Part shown: piece after piece, positions 34,177 through 45,720 of the stretch
Layout: each line of letters begins with the position of its first letter
How positions within the stretch are numbered: position 1 is the first letter of the stretch
NCBI GenBank assembly: GCA_027924585.1
Contig: BSBM01001138.1
Location: 15,488,501 to 15,552,500 of the forward strand
Direction of reading: 5' to 3'
Source: Larix kaempferi
Taxonomy: Eukaryota > Streptophyta > Pinopsida > Pinales > Pinaceae
Length of the DNA stretch: 64,000 nucleotides
Made by a program: the position numbers and the translations under genes
The notes under the pieces: model-generated
Seen by the model: the letters and a program-made list of their open reading frames with translations, nothing else
Databases searched by the model: none
Told to the model about the DNA's origin: nothing

Positions 34177-36171
34177 AGAACATTGCTTTGTAGCTGTCAA
34201 TTTGAATGTTATTTTCAATTGATTTCTTGTTACAAGCCTTTTTTATTTTCCATTTCCCTCTTAAGTTGGTTTCACCATCAGATATTCACTTTGAAGAGTC
34301 TGATTACCTTCCTCTGAGTTTGTACTTTTCATTTTCAAACTAGTTCATTGCTCATTACTTGGAGATTTGGCTCATTTTTGAACTTGAATCTCGCCTGTTG
34401 CACCTGGTCGGTGTACTCAAAGCGACACAGTATCATTTTTTATCTTTGTTCTTTATCTGCTGGCCTCTCGTTGTAACCCTTCCATTGGTATAATGCGACA
34501 TTGTCTCACTTCTTGCATTGGTGAACTACGACATCGTGTTGTGTACAAGCACAGACTGTGCCGATCTGCCTTTTGGTTTCCATCTTAGACAAGTCTGAGA
34601 TTTGGTTATGGTGGACACTTTGGTCTCCCCCACATGCATCCGCTCACCCTTGCATTCCCTCCTCTCCTTGCCAGATCTGGTCAAGTGTATTAGGTCGTTT
34701 ACCCAGACCTCATTCGCATATATTTGTGAGCTTTGCTTGCTTTAGTGCTACTTGTTACTGATTGAGTTTGAGTGTTTGTGTGTACTTTCAGTTCATTGAG
34801 TGCTTGCTTTCTCTAGATTTTCTGAGTTGTTGGAGTGCTGCAAGTAATATTTTCAGTTTAGTACTTATGTTTAACAGCATTGTTGTTATCAAATTGTTAT
34901 TTTGATGCATCCATTTAAAGATCAAAAGTACTTTATTTCCATCATTTTTCAAGATCATTTGAAGAATTGCACATGCATTGGAATGTCTTGTTTATAGATC
35001 TTTTGGAAAAGTTGAAATAAAATTGCATTATTTGTGTTTTTCATGAATTATGAGTTTCTCATCTTCTTGAAAAATTCGAATAGGTATCAAGTTTTGCAAA
35101 AGTAGTTCCATGCCTAGAAAGTTGCATTGTATCTTTTGATTTTTATGCTTTTAGGCCATCATAGTGAAAGTGAAAAGCTTGCATACTCTACTTAAGAATT
35201 ATCTCTTTTCATTACTAGCATCATTTTCGTTTTGAAAAGATGAAAGAAAAAGAAAAACATGCTTTGATTTGGCTTAGTAGTGTTGTGTTAAAAAAAAAAT
35301 TGTTTCACTGAAAAGGAAAATAATACTTCATTATCATTTTTCGTAGATTTGGGATTGTGTTGCATTGCATTGTTTTGGTAAAATTGTTGGAAAGAAAAGA
35401 AAATTTCTCCTTCCCATACATAGATTTCATCAAAGGAAAAGTGTAATTTTTTGCATGTAGTTAGGGCTTGCATTATGTTTAAGATTATGTACTCACCTCA
35501 TGCATTCACCTAACCATCTAGATAAAATTAACGGTAGAACTAGGGTAAAATTTTTAGTAACTTGTGTGTAAATTAGAGACGTGTTCTGACGTCGTTAAGT
35601 GTGGTAGTTGTCGTTATTTTCCAGCCTGTATCTCGGGGGTATTGTAGTCTTCCATGTACTTATTGGTATATCGAGCTCTTTCATGTACCCACCAAATACC
35701 ACATGTACTGGAGTATATCGAAAGGTGTTTCACATACTCGGTAGTATATTGAAAGGTCTCTTGCTGAACGGTTGTGCATTAGATAGCACCACTATGAATT
35801 TGAGCTCCCACGTACCTTGCGTATATCGGGAGACACCCTTAGGATTCCTGAAACTAACTGAGTTAACCTTTTGGCCCTCTTAGTGGAGAAATACACCGAG
35901 AACAACACTCGGGGAGATTACTACGCACGTACCATCCAGGTAATCAGGTATTCAAGTAAGGGTATGGTCCCAATCCTCCTTGTTGCATCTTACTGTTGGA
36001 CCCTACGGTATATAGCAATTTGCGAAGCCTTGACAATCCTATGAGGTTCCAACCCTGTGAATCCACTCTTATAACATAAGTTTGCTTGTGGCCTTAGTTT
36101 GTGTAGGTTTTGTCTCGTCTGCTTTTCTTTTGTCTAGCTTGCCTTAGGAGAAACTTTTTGTTTCAGTCACT
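34177..36171 (+). other. Element C leader between primer site and gag
   Basis: About 2 kb with no convincing protein. Long leaders, sometimes with an extra frame, are usual in Ogre-like elements. Around 35,640-35,760 a short motif of the form CATGTACT...GTATATCGA recurs three to four times. Open frames at 34,558 and 35,608 show no motif. Confidence 0.5.
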
Positions 36172-38982
36172 TTGGCTAACTTTCCTTGGAGAAGGTCTCG
36201 CAGGATTCAGAATTTGCCACCTGAATATCCCCTTAACCAGGAGATAATTTCAAGGGTAAGAATGGATCCACAAGCCAGGGTCACGTCACATGAAGTGGAA
36301 AATCCCACTTTGAATGTTGGAGGACTTTTGTTTCCTCATACTCCTCCAGATTCACCTGCTTCTCACCCCTCGTAGGGTGAAGAAGCACAAATCCCCACTT
36401 CACAAGACTTACCTCCCATTTCGGCTGGAGAGCCTGGATCATTGGAATGGATAAATCAACCCCAGGACGACCCCACAGCAGCTGCTAGTCCTTCAGCAGC
36501 TTATTGGACATCTTCTACATGCCACCCAGTGGCCCATTTTGTCGTTACATCCCCACCCAATGGGAATACTCTGGATGACCCCTTAGCTTACTATCATGAC
36601 CAATTGGCTCACTTTCATTCTATGGTTGAGAGGCTCTAGAGATCGAGTCTCCAACGAAGGGTTGAGGACCCGTTGTTACCCCCTTACCGACCAATTCCAG
36701 GTCTCTCTTTATCTTTTGAATCATCGGAATCATCCACGTGACCACTGCTGAAGCTGGTCAACCATCCATTCCTACACATACGTCGCCTAGACAGGATACC
36801 AATTCAGTACCTCTCATGACCCAACCTGTTGAACAGCAACAGTCCAACACACCTGTGACCAACACGATTACGTTACCTGCTCCTCCCCCACCCCAAACTT
36901 CGAGGGGAGGATACTCTTTACCCCCTACCTTCCTTAAAAGTAACGTTAATCCTATGGTGAATAACCAGCAACCAGTGTTGGGTCAACCTTTACTTAGTGG
37001 TCAGCAAGTTGTTGTTGGGGGGAAACCCCCGTCTCTTAACCATAATACTACAATAGGAGTTCCCATCGGTCCTTCCATTGGAAATTCCCTACCTCCTGAA
37101 CCTTCCACTACAGGACTATCCCATGTTGGGGACCGTCCAACGTAATTCAACCTCCATCGATTCAAGCATATCTAGGTCATACTAACCCTATGCCGGGTCA
37201 ACTTAATCCTGAAAATGAACTTTACAGGGTAGCTTACCCTGGCAATCCTTGCACTCTATGGGGACAACAAAATGTTTTACAGCATGGACCCCCACTTACA
37301 ATCCCTCCACCCCCACCTCCCATTGGAGGCGGCGGGCCCCCACATAACTCTGGAGGAGGCAGACCTCTACCTTCTGGTGGAGTACCACCTCATTTCGGTC
37401 ATCACGGCCCACCCCCCCTGGTGGAGGCAGTGGAGGACCACCACCCCCTCTTGGCGGTGGTGGTGGTGGAGGACCATCCCACCTCGGTGGTGGTGGTGGA
37501 GGACCTTCTCATCCTGGTGGTGGTGGTGGTGGCCCACCACCCTACTATGGTGGAAGTGGTGGAGGAGGCTCTTACCCTTCCAGTGGTGGTGGTGGCCCAC
37601 CACCCCCTCCCAGCAAAGGTGGTAGAGGCCCGTCCTATTCCGGTGGTGGTATCAGACCACCACCTCCTCCTGGTGGAGGCAGTGGTGGCCCATCCTACCC
37701 TGGCAGTGGTAGCGGACCCCCACCATTTGGAGGTGGCGCACCCCCTCCTAGTAGCAGAGGAAGGCCCCCACGTTATGGTAATGGGCCACCTTATTATGGT
37801 AATGGACTACCTTACTATGGCAGCGGACCTGCATTCGATCCGGATGACCCATACCCCTATGTCCAGTTTCTTGTTGGAACACCCTATGGTCAGTCGATAC
37901 AAGGTCCCACAAGTCCTTACATGCCTTATCAGTACTATTAGTACCTGCAGCCTAATCCGCAGCTGCCCTTTTTGGCCACTTTGGACCTACCTGACCTGTC
38001 TCACCTCACCAATGACCCCATCTACCACAGAACTAATTGGCCACCCATTCCAGTGAAACTTCCGTCAGATATCCCAAAATTTGATGGCAAGCCGGGTGAG
38101 GATCCTAAAAACCATGTGATGACATACCACTTATGGTGTTGATCCAACTCCTTGATGGATGACTCGATCTATCTTTGGTTATTCCAATGGAATCTCACTG
38201 GTTTGGCTTCCAAGTGGTATATTGAACTACCACCCCATTCTTTTCCTGATTTTGGTTCTCTTGCTATGAAATTTTTGACTCATTTCCAGCTGCCTATACA
38301 GTATGAATTTGGTACAGATCTTTTAACCTCACTCTGTCAAAATACCACTACTCATATCTCAGATCATCTACATGAGTGGCGGAGGAGACGACGTCTCATT
38401 AAGGATCCTATTCCAGATCAACTCCTAATAGACTAGTTTACGAAGTCTCTCATTCCTACCATAGCACGGGATGTTTCCATGGGTGGCGCTGTCACTGAGG
38501 AACAAGCCATCGCTCGTGCCCATTTGCTAGACTTAGTCTATGCTCAATTTGGCACATTGTTTGATATTCTTCCTGACGCGCCCCGTAACACTTACAACCC
38601 CACGAAACCACCCAAGGGACCCCAAGCCAATGGCATCATTGGATCCCTTCACACCCAGCCTTCCTCTCAAACTATTGGTTCGTCGAACCCCTAGGGTTCT
38701 TCCCCATTACCAACACAGGCTGGTCACAGCACCACCAAATCATCCACTCCTGCTGTCACCAAAGAAGTGAATTCTGTTTCATCAATTTCACCTCAAAAGT
38801 CTGGTGGTAAGAAGAAGAACAAAGGGAAACCTAAGAAATATTCCACCCAGCAGGAAAAAAAGAGCACCCCTGATGACACCAGACAAAAAAGGAAGTTAAA
38901 GTATCCTTGTCTACTGTGTGGTGACGACCACTTTTCTAAAGAGTGCCCCCATAAAGAAAAAGTCCAAAAGTTTCTCAAGTGA
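36172..38982 (+). pseudogene. Element C Gag with a Gly/Pro-rich domain
   Basis: The frame opens MANFPWRRSRRIQNLPPEY and ends with a CCHC knuckle of CX2CX3HX4C form (CLLCGDDHFSKEC) typical of Ogre-like Gags. Between them lies a low-complexity Gly/Pro domain (about 37,290-37,800, GGGGG, PPPP, GGSGG). The capsid-like core follows with NWPPIPVKLPSDIPKFDG, LFQWNLTGLASKWYIELP. The main frame is the same at both ends; temporary shifts near 36,720, 37,140 and the C7 tract at 37,412-37,418 plus several stops break it. Packages element RNA. Confidence 0.78.
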
Positions 38983-39049
38983 AAACCCACACCCGTAGTT
39001 CTCAACGATCCCTTCCCTGCTCAAAATCAGCTATCGATCGCTCACGCTT

Positions 39050-40272
39050 ATTCTTCCCAATGAGAAGCATCCACCACCAAACATGTTCTCATGATGCATA
39101 GCGAAACTATTAACTTGAACACCCGTTCTCGTTCATATGACTCCATTTCGGCCAAGGAACTCATTGGAATTAATACCAAAAAAGCTTCCACTTTGATGCC
39201 CGACGTCACCATACTGGCTGCTCCTCTCACCATTGAGAAGCCCTCGTTTGAGTCAGTGTTGCGTCCACCCAAGAGCACGATTAGAAAATCGGTTTTCAAT
39301 CCTAATGCTTGGGATCCTCAAAAGTACAACATTGTAGAGGACCTAACACAAGCTCCTTGTGCTATGTCGACGCTCGAGGTCTTGCAAAACTATCTGAATC
39401 AGCGCAAGACTCTCCTCACTGCCATCGGTGTAGTTGACCCATATTCATCAAATACCATCATGTTCTGGCTAGAATACTTCAAACCGAGGCTCTCCCATCA
39501 ATTGGCATTTCAAGTTGCTACAAACATTGCTGGGAAGATAATCCATCGTACTGTTTTGGACGAAAGAGCCTCTACGTCAGTCATGTCAATTGCATGTTGG
39601 AGAGCCATTGGTTCTCCCGAGTTGAACCATTCTCCTACCACTTTGAGAGCCTTTGACGGATGTGGCTTTCAACCTCATGGGTTGTTACAAGCTTTACCAG
39701 TCAAGCTCGGGGGCAAGACCTCAACCCTTAACGTGGAAGTTGTCACTACCCCATTAGATTATAACATCCTTCTTGGTCGTAATTGGTTTTATGCCATGAC
39801 TATGGTCGCATCATCTGTCTTTCACATAGTACAATTCCCCCATCAAGGCCAAATTGTCACAGTCGACCAACTGGATTTCTACACACCTGACACCACTACT
39901 CACACAGGCGATAACGTTCCTTCAACTGGACAATCTCCGCAAAAGTATGAGAGTGTGGGGATCGACCTCCTTAAGGATTCATCCCTTATGGGCATCTTTC
40001 CTACTTCGGATCCCCCAAACCATGTTGCCACGATGAACCTAATCTCCTCATAGATTTCATCTATCCCTAACTCCACTGATTCATGGCTTGTACCTAATGA
40101 AGCCACCACACACCTTATTGGAGACACCATGCCTCTGTCACCCACTGAACTCACGTAGGAGGCTATCCAATCAGCGCCGGAGGACCACTTAGCTATAGCC
40201 TCCACATCCTGTTCTCTACAATGGACACCATCTGATCCTCTGCTATGGACTTTTCATTCTGACGAGTCCATT
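39050..40272 (+). pseudogene. Element C protease and linker
   Basis: The frame 39,091-40,053 is open for 320 codons in the Gag frame. The active-site region reads VLDERASTSVMS, where related Ogre proteases have DEGAS, so the glycine is replaced by Arg. Then AFDGCGFQPHGLLQAL, LGGKTSTLNVEVV, PLDYNILLGRNWFY. The linker to RT has two stops. Confidence 0.8.
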
Positions 40273-41450
40273 ATGGAAATCATGAGTGCAAATGATCCTC
40301 CATGGGAATACCTCCACCATCGTTCATCTTTCCCACCCTTGTTAAATACTGGGGAGAACAGCATTCACACCATCTTTACACTAGATATCTACCCTGGCTC
40401 TCAGTCCTCGATACTCACGTGTCAAACGGACTTTGAAGGAAACTTAGCCAACATTGAGCCTACCACTTTGATAGACATTTCGGTTACCCCTGGTGTAGTG
40501 GAACACATTCAGTTAGGCCAAAAGTGTTTGCCTGAAGAATTCATCACCACCATGGCCTTATTCAAGCGATTCCAAGACGTATTTGCTTGGACCTATGAGG
40601 AGATGCCTGGGATAGACCCCACCATTGTTTTGCATGAAATCAAAACCTATCCCGACACCAAACCTGTCCGCCAAAAGTTGCGACCGGTACACCCTCGGAA
40701 TATTGCGGCAATCAAGGCATAGATTGAGAAACTCTTGAAGGTCAGCTTCATTTACCCTATCCCATTGACAGAGTGGGTCTCAAACGTTGTCCCTCTTAAT
40801 AAAGAGTAGGGGACCATCCATGTCTATGTCAATTATCGAGATCTCAAAAAATCTTGTCCTAAGGACAACTACTCAACTCCTTTCATTGACCAAATTATCG
40901 ACAATTGTGCTGGAAGTGTTATTTTTTCATTCATGGATGGCTTTTCTGGATACAACCAAATTGAGATCCACCCCACCGACCAACACAAGACTACATTCAT
41001 CTGTCCTTGGGGAATGTTTTCATATCATAAACTTTCGTTTGGTCTTAAAAATGCTGGTGCCACATTCCAGCGGACCATGTCCTATGCCTTCCATGATGTG
41101 AAGGACTTTGTGGAACCCTACTTGGATGACCTCCCTAATCACTCAAAGCAGCGCGAGTTCCACTTAGATCATCTAACGGCCATTTTCCTCAGATGCAGAT
41201 GGTACAATATCCGTATGAATCCTCACAAGAGTATTTTTTGTGTCGAGTCCGGGCGCCTCCTAGTGTTTATCGTCTCCAAAGATGGGATCCGCATTGATCC
41301 CTCGAAGGTGGAAGCCATCGTCTCCCTTCCACCTCCAACTAATATTACGAAACTTCAGAGTTTGCAAGGAAGAGCGACTTATTTACGACGCTTCGTTTGT
41401 AATTTCACGCAAAATACGTAGGGTTACGTGAGATTGATGAAGAAAAACAT
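40273..41450 (+). pseudogene. Element C reverse transcriptase
   Basis: Reads FQDVFAWTYEEMPGID, VNYRDLKKSCPKDNY, FMDGFSGYNQIEIHPTDQHK, LSFGLKNAGATFQRTM, and YLDD at 41,119-41,130. VNYRDL has Asn where VDYRDL is usual. Stops fall after the AAIKA and PLNKE blocks and a frameshift near 40,790-40,930 is not evident, the pieces being in one frame. Confidence 0.85.
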
Positions 41451-41896
41451 CCCGTTCATTTGGGATGACCAAGCTCAACAATCTTTTGATAGTTTGAAAC
41501 ATGCCATTACGCATGCCCCTGTGATCCAACCGCCGAATTACTATCGAGATTACATTTTATATCTCGCCACTTCTGACACCACTATCACCATGGTTTTGGT
41601 GTAGGAAGACCAGAACACCCAAGAACATGTGATATATTATGCCAGTAAAGGTCTTATTGACACTGAAACTCGCTATTCACATGTTGAGAAGCTCGCTCTC
41701 GCGGCAGTCATCGTCGTGCAAAAGTTTCGACATTACATTTTGCTTCACACCACCACCATCATTGCCGATTCGAACCCCATGTACCATGTTCTGACATGTC
41801 AGGTACTTGGGGGCAAGTATTCACCCTGGATCGTGATACTATGGGAATTTGATCTTCTTTTCGAAAAATCCAAGTCGAAAAAGTCTTTGGTGTTTG
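41451..41896 (+). pseudogene. Element C RNase H, interrupted by copia 1
   Basis: Reads FIWDDQAQQSFDSLKHAIT, YYASKGLIDTETRYSHVEKL, FRHYILLHTTTIIADSNPMY. The coding sequence is cut at the CTAAG target site and resumes at 49,335. Confidence 0.82.
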
Positions 41897-41901
41897 CTAA
41901 G
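41897..41901. repeat. Left target-site duplication of copia 1 (CTAAG)
   Basis: Identical to 49,330-49,334. Removing copia 1 and one duplication rejoins the element C pol frame (FAKL...ICDLP). Confidence 0.95.
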
Positions 41902-42493
41902 TGTTAAAATTTGAGCATTAATTCACAATACTCTTGGATCTTTACTGAGAGAATAACATATACAATATATCAATGCATAACAATCACAATAAGCATGACA
42001 AGCATCACAAGAATCAAAAGCATGAGAGACAAGAGACACAGAGTTTCCGTGGGGAAAACCCTAAGGTGAAAAACCCCACAACTTCCTCAGAGATAGAGAG
42101 AGCAATGGCTCAACCAAAGTACAACCAAAATACACTTGAGATAGTCTCCTAGAGAAGATGATCCTCCTCCTCACTAGTGCGCCACTTTCTGAGTGAGAGA
42201 AGTGTGTCTTTCTGAATGATCCAAATAGAGATCTCCCGATCTCTATTTATACTTAACCTATTTTCCCAGTGACCTTATGGGGCCGACTTGTCTATCTAGA
42301 TACATCCACAATATAATATATATTTTAGGGCCGACCCCACACATGGTGGTCTAATAACCCATCGGCAAGTACACACACTTGCGACACTTGTCAATCCACA
42401 TGACGACACTTCCTTATAGAGGAATAACACATCTCTTATAAGGGTAAAATAAATATATATGAAATACATTCCGAAGTTACATATACATCAACA
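41902..42493 (-). repeat. Copia 1 3' LTR
   Basis: 592 bp, TGTTAAAAT...ATCAACA on the plus strand. About 12 substitutions from 48,725-49,329, and lacks its 13-bp duplication near the end. Confidence 0.95.
42244..42251 (-). promoter_or_regulatory. TATA box in copia 1 3' LTR
   Basis: TATAAATA on the minus strand, conserved in all three LTRs of this family in the window. Confidence 0.7.
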
Positions 42494-42503
42494 CTCCCTC
42501 TTA
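42494..42503 (-). promoter_or_regulatory. Polypurine tract of copia 1
   Basis: TAAGAGGGAG on the minus strand abuts the 3' LTR. Confidence 0.75.
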
Positions 42504-42739
42504 ACTAGGAAGGTATTTCTCGGCACAGTTCTGCTAGACAAGTCTTCTTCTCGGGATCATTGTCATCGATGCATCGTCATCATCATCATCACTACTACTA
42601 CTATCTCAACCAATCTCTGACTCTACTCGTCTTAGGAAGTTCTACAGAGCCAGTCCTTTTTCACACTGGATGTAGGCCCACCACCTACAGGTCTTCATCA
42701 TCTGTGCGAATGGTCTGATAGAGGTGGCCTCTCAGGACT

Positions 42740-43290
42740 AATTTTATATTTGGATGCAATACCAGAAAGAGTATCCTAGGAACATTTATGTTCCTAAGCA
42801 CGACCGGCAATATCTCCCAGGACTGATTACATGCATCTCCTCCACAATACCTTTAAAGAGCATCCCAGGAACATTTATGTGCCGCAACACGACCAGCAAG
42901 ATCTCTAAAGAGCATCCCAGGACTTATTACGAGCATACAGCTCAACCTCTCAGATCTCCAGGACTAATTACATGTGGATAGACAAAACCTTTAAAGAGCA
43001 TCCCAGGAACATTTATGTGCCACAGCACGACCGACAAGATCTCTAAAGAGCATCCCAGGACTAATTACAAGCACACAGCTCAACCTCTCGGATCTCCAGG
43101 ACTGATTACATGTCTCCGTAGTAATACCTCATCCCAGGACTAATTACGAGCACACGGCTTAACTTATCGAATACTTGAGGACTGATTACATACTACACAG
43201 CAATACCGGAAAGAGTACCCCAGGAACATTTATGTGTCGTAGCACGACCGGAAAGATCTCCCAGGACTGATTACATGTTATTTGCACAAC
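42740..43290. repeat. Irregular repeat region in the copia 1 3' region
   Basis: Blocks AAAGAGCATCCCAGGA, ACATTTATGTGCC, CACGACCGGCAAGATCTC and CAGGACTGATTACATG recur in varying order and spacing, about 4-6 times each. Non-coding; lies between the RNase H end and the purine tract. Confidence 0.8.
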
Positions 43291-43680
43291 CTGCCACATA
43301 TCATCTCTGACCTCCAAGTATCAACCTAATACTCATGATCCAACGGATCATCATCGCACAAGGCATCATCCTGATGCCCATGATCATACTGATCATCATC
43401 ACTTGTACCATCCTGGTACATATCATCTGGAGCAACATCCTGAAGCTCATCATCATGATCAACCTAATCATACAATGCATCCACCTAATGCACACCAACT
43501 ATCTACCTGACACATATCATCATACATGATCCACCTGATCATACAGTGTATCCACCTGATACAAATACAAATACATGATACATATCAACATACATGATCT
43601 ACCTAATCATACAATGTATCCACCTGATACAGATACATGGTCCAAGCATCCAACATGATGCATATACAAATACATACAAA

Positions 43681-44010
43681 TGATCCAACCGATCATATCC
43701 AGCATCCAGCATGATGCGTACATACATATAAATGATCCAACAGATCATATCCAACATCAACATGATGCGTACATACATACAAATATAAATGATCCAACTG
43801 ATCATAGCCAGCATCGACACGATGCGTACATACATACAAATATAAATGATCCAACTAATCATATCCAGCATCAACACGATGCGTACATACATACAAATAT
43901 AAATGATCCAACTGATCATATCCAACATCAACAGGATGCGTACATACATACAAATATAAATGATCCAACTGACATATCCAGCATCCAACATGATGCATAT
44001 ACAGAGCAGT
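43681..44010. repeat. 57-bp minisatellite in the copia 1 3' region
   Basis: About 5.8 units of the form TGATCCAACTGATCATATCC ... GATGCGTACATACATAC with period 57 at 43,732, 43,789, 43,847, 43,904 and 43,961. Because 57 is divisible by three, repeat-long open frames appear on both strands; they are not treated as genes. Less regular relatives extend back to about 43,300. Confidence 0.9.
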
Positions 44011-44114
44011 AACTAGAGCATCATCCTGATACTCATCATCCAGTGCTTACATCCACATCCATGTGAAGGATCCTCCTTCCAACATGCTTGGGATGGCTTC
44101 AGCAAATGTGTCCA

Positions 44115-45720
44115 TCACTTCTTCCTCGAAGTGTCATCGATCTGAAGAACACCAAGCCTCTCCCTAAAGTACTTGAACTTCACCCTGGCTAGTGGCTTCA
44201 TCAGCACATCTACAATCTGCTCGTCCGTCGCAACATACAGGAGCTTCACGGCTTCTCTCTACATCATATCCCTGATATAGTGATATTTGATCTCTATGTG
44301 TTTCGACCTATCATGAAACACTGGGTTCTCAGACAGCTTCACACAACTCTGGTTATCGCAGAATATACCAGTAGTATCCAATGGGATATCAAATAACTCA
44401 GACAGTAGCTTCCGTAGCCATACTACCTCACAACTAGCTGAACAGGTTGCAACATACTCTGCCTCAGCTGTACTCAGTGCTACGCAGGACTGCTTCCTGC
44501 TGAACCAAGAGATCACACCTGATCCCATACTGAAGCAGCACCCAGATGTGCTCTTCCTATCTGCAACACTGCCAACCCAATCTGAATCAAGATAACCCTG
44601 TAGGTTAAACTTTTGATTCACTTCATACTTGAGCCCATAATCCACTGTACCCTTCAGGTACCTCAAAACATGCTTTAAAGCAACCAGATGAACACTCCTC
44701 GGATCCGTTAGGAACTGGCTCAATGTGTTCACTGCAAAGCAAATATCTAGTCTCGTGTTCGTCAGGTACATTAAGGACCCAATCATCTGATGATACATAG
44801 AGACATCAACCAGCTCAGATGAAGCATCACATAGAAGCTTTAGATTTGATGCCATGGGTGTGGCCATGGCCTTGCAATCCATCATCCCAAATCCCTTCAG
44901 AATATCTATTGTGTACTTCCCTTGACCAAGGAAGATCCCACCTGAATTATGCCACACCTCCATACCTAGGAAATAATGCATCATTCCCAAATCTTTCATA
45001 TCGAACTTGGCAGCAAGCTTCCTCTTAGTATCTGCAATCAATCTGTCATCTCCTGTTACAAATAAGTCATACAGGAGTAGAATCACAGGATTCCCTTCCT
45101 CAACCTTGTAGCAGAGGTTGGAATCCGTTTTACTCTTGGTAAATCCCAAGCTAGATAAGAAACTGTCCATCCTACCATACCAAGTTCTGGGAGCTTGCTT
45201 CAACCCATACAAGGCTTTCTTCAATCTGCACACATATGACTCCCTGTCGTGTATTTCAAAACCGAGTGGCTGCTCCACGTATACTTCCTCTTCAACTACA
45301 TCATTCAAGAAAGCAATCTTGACATCCGTCTGGTGTATTTTCCATTTCATTGCTGCAGCCAGGGAAAGTACTGTTCTGATGGAAGTATACCTGGCTACAG
45401 GTGCAAAAGTTTCTTCATAATCTATTCCCTCTTTCTGAGAGAAGCCACGAGCTACGAATCTTGATTTGTATTTTTCTACACTGCCATCTACAACATGCTT
45501 GATTTTGTAGATCCATTTGGAAGTCACAACAGACTTCTCTTTAGGTCTTGGGACAACATCCCAAACATCATTCTTCATTATTGATTGGTATTCCTCAACC
45601 ATGGCATCCTTCCATTCTTTCTTTTCCGCTGCTTCTTCATAACTGGAAGGTTCTTTGTTCATAATGTCACAGAGTAAAGCAACATAGCTGGTATGTGACT
45701 CTTCTTTGCTCTGTGTTCTT
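44115..45720 (-). pseudogene. Copia 1 reverse transcriptase and RNase H
   Basis: A 467-codon open frame from 45,662 to 44,259 reads EWKDAMVEEYQSI, VARGFSQKEGIDYEETFAPV, FLNDVVEEEVYVEQPLGF, KKALYGLKQAPRTWY. The catalytic block reads LLLYDLFVTGDD, two residues short of the family's YVDD, so the catalytic Asp pair is lost by an in-frame deletion. RNase H follows with STAEAEYVA and KHIEIKYHYIRD. A TAG at 44,259-44,261 stands in the last third; the frame would end at 44,115. A frameshift near 45,720 separates it from integrase. Confidence 0.93.

Noticed and set aside
37367-37603. His-rich minus-strand open frame (HHHH)
   Set aside because: It is the antisense of the Gly/Pro-rich Gag repeat.
43599-44012. 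Long open frames on both strands at 43,599-43,991 (-) and 43,680-44,012 (+)
   Set aside because: They are products of a 57-bp tandem repeat whose period is divisible by three; the peptides are repetitive with no independent support.
43300-44030. CRISPR-like repeat-spacer array
   Set aside because: Units are contiguous, lack unique spacers and sit inside a plant retrotransposon.
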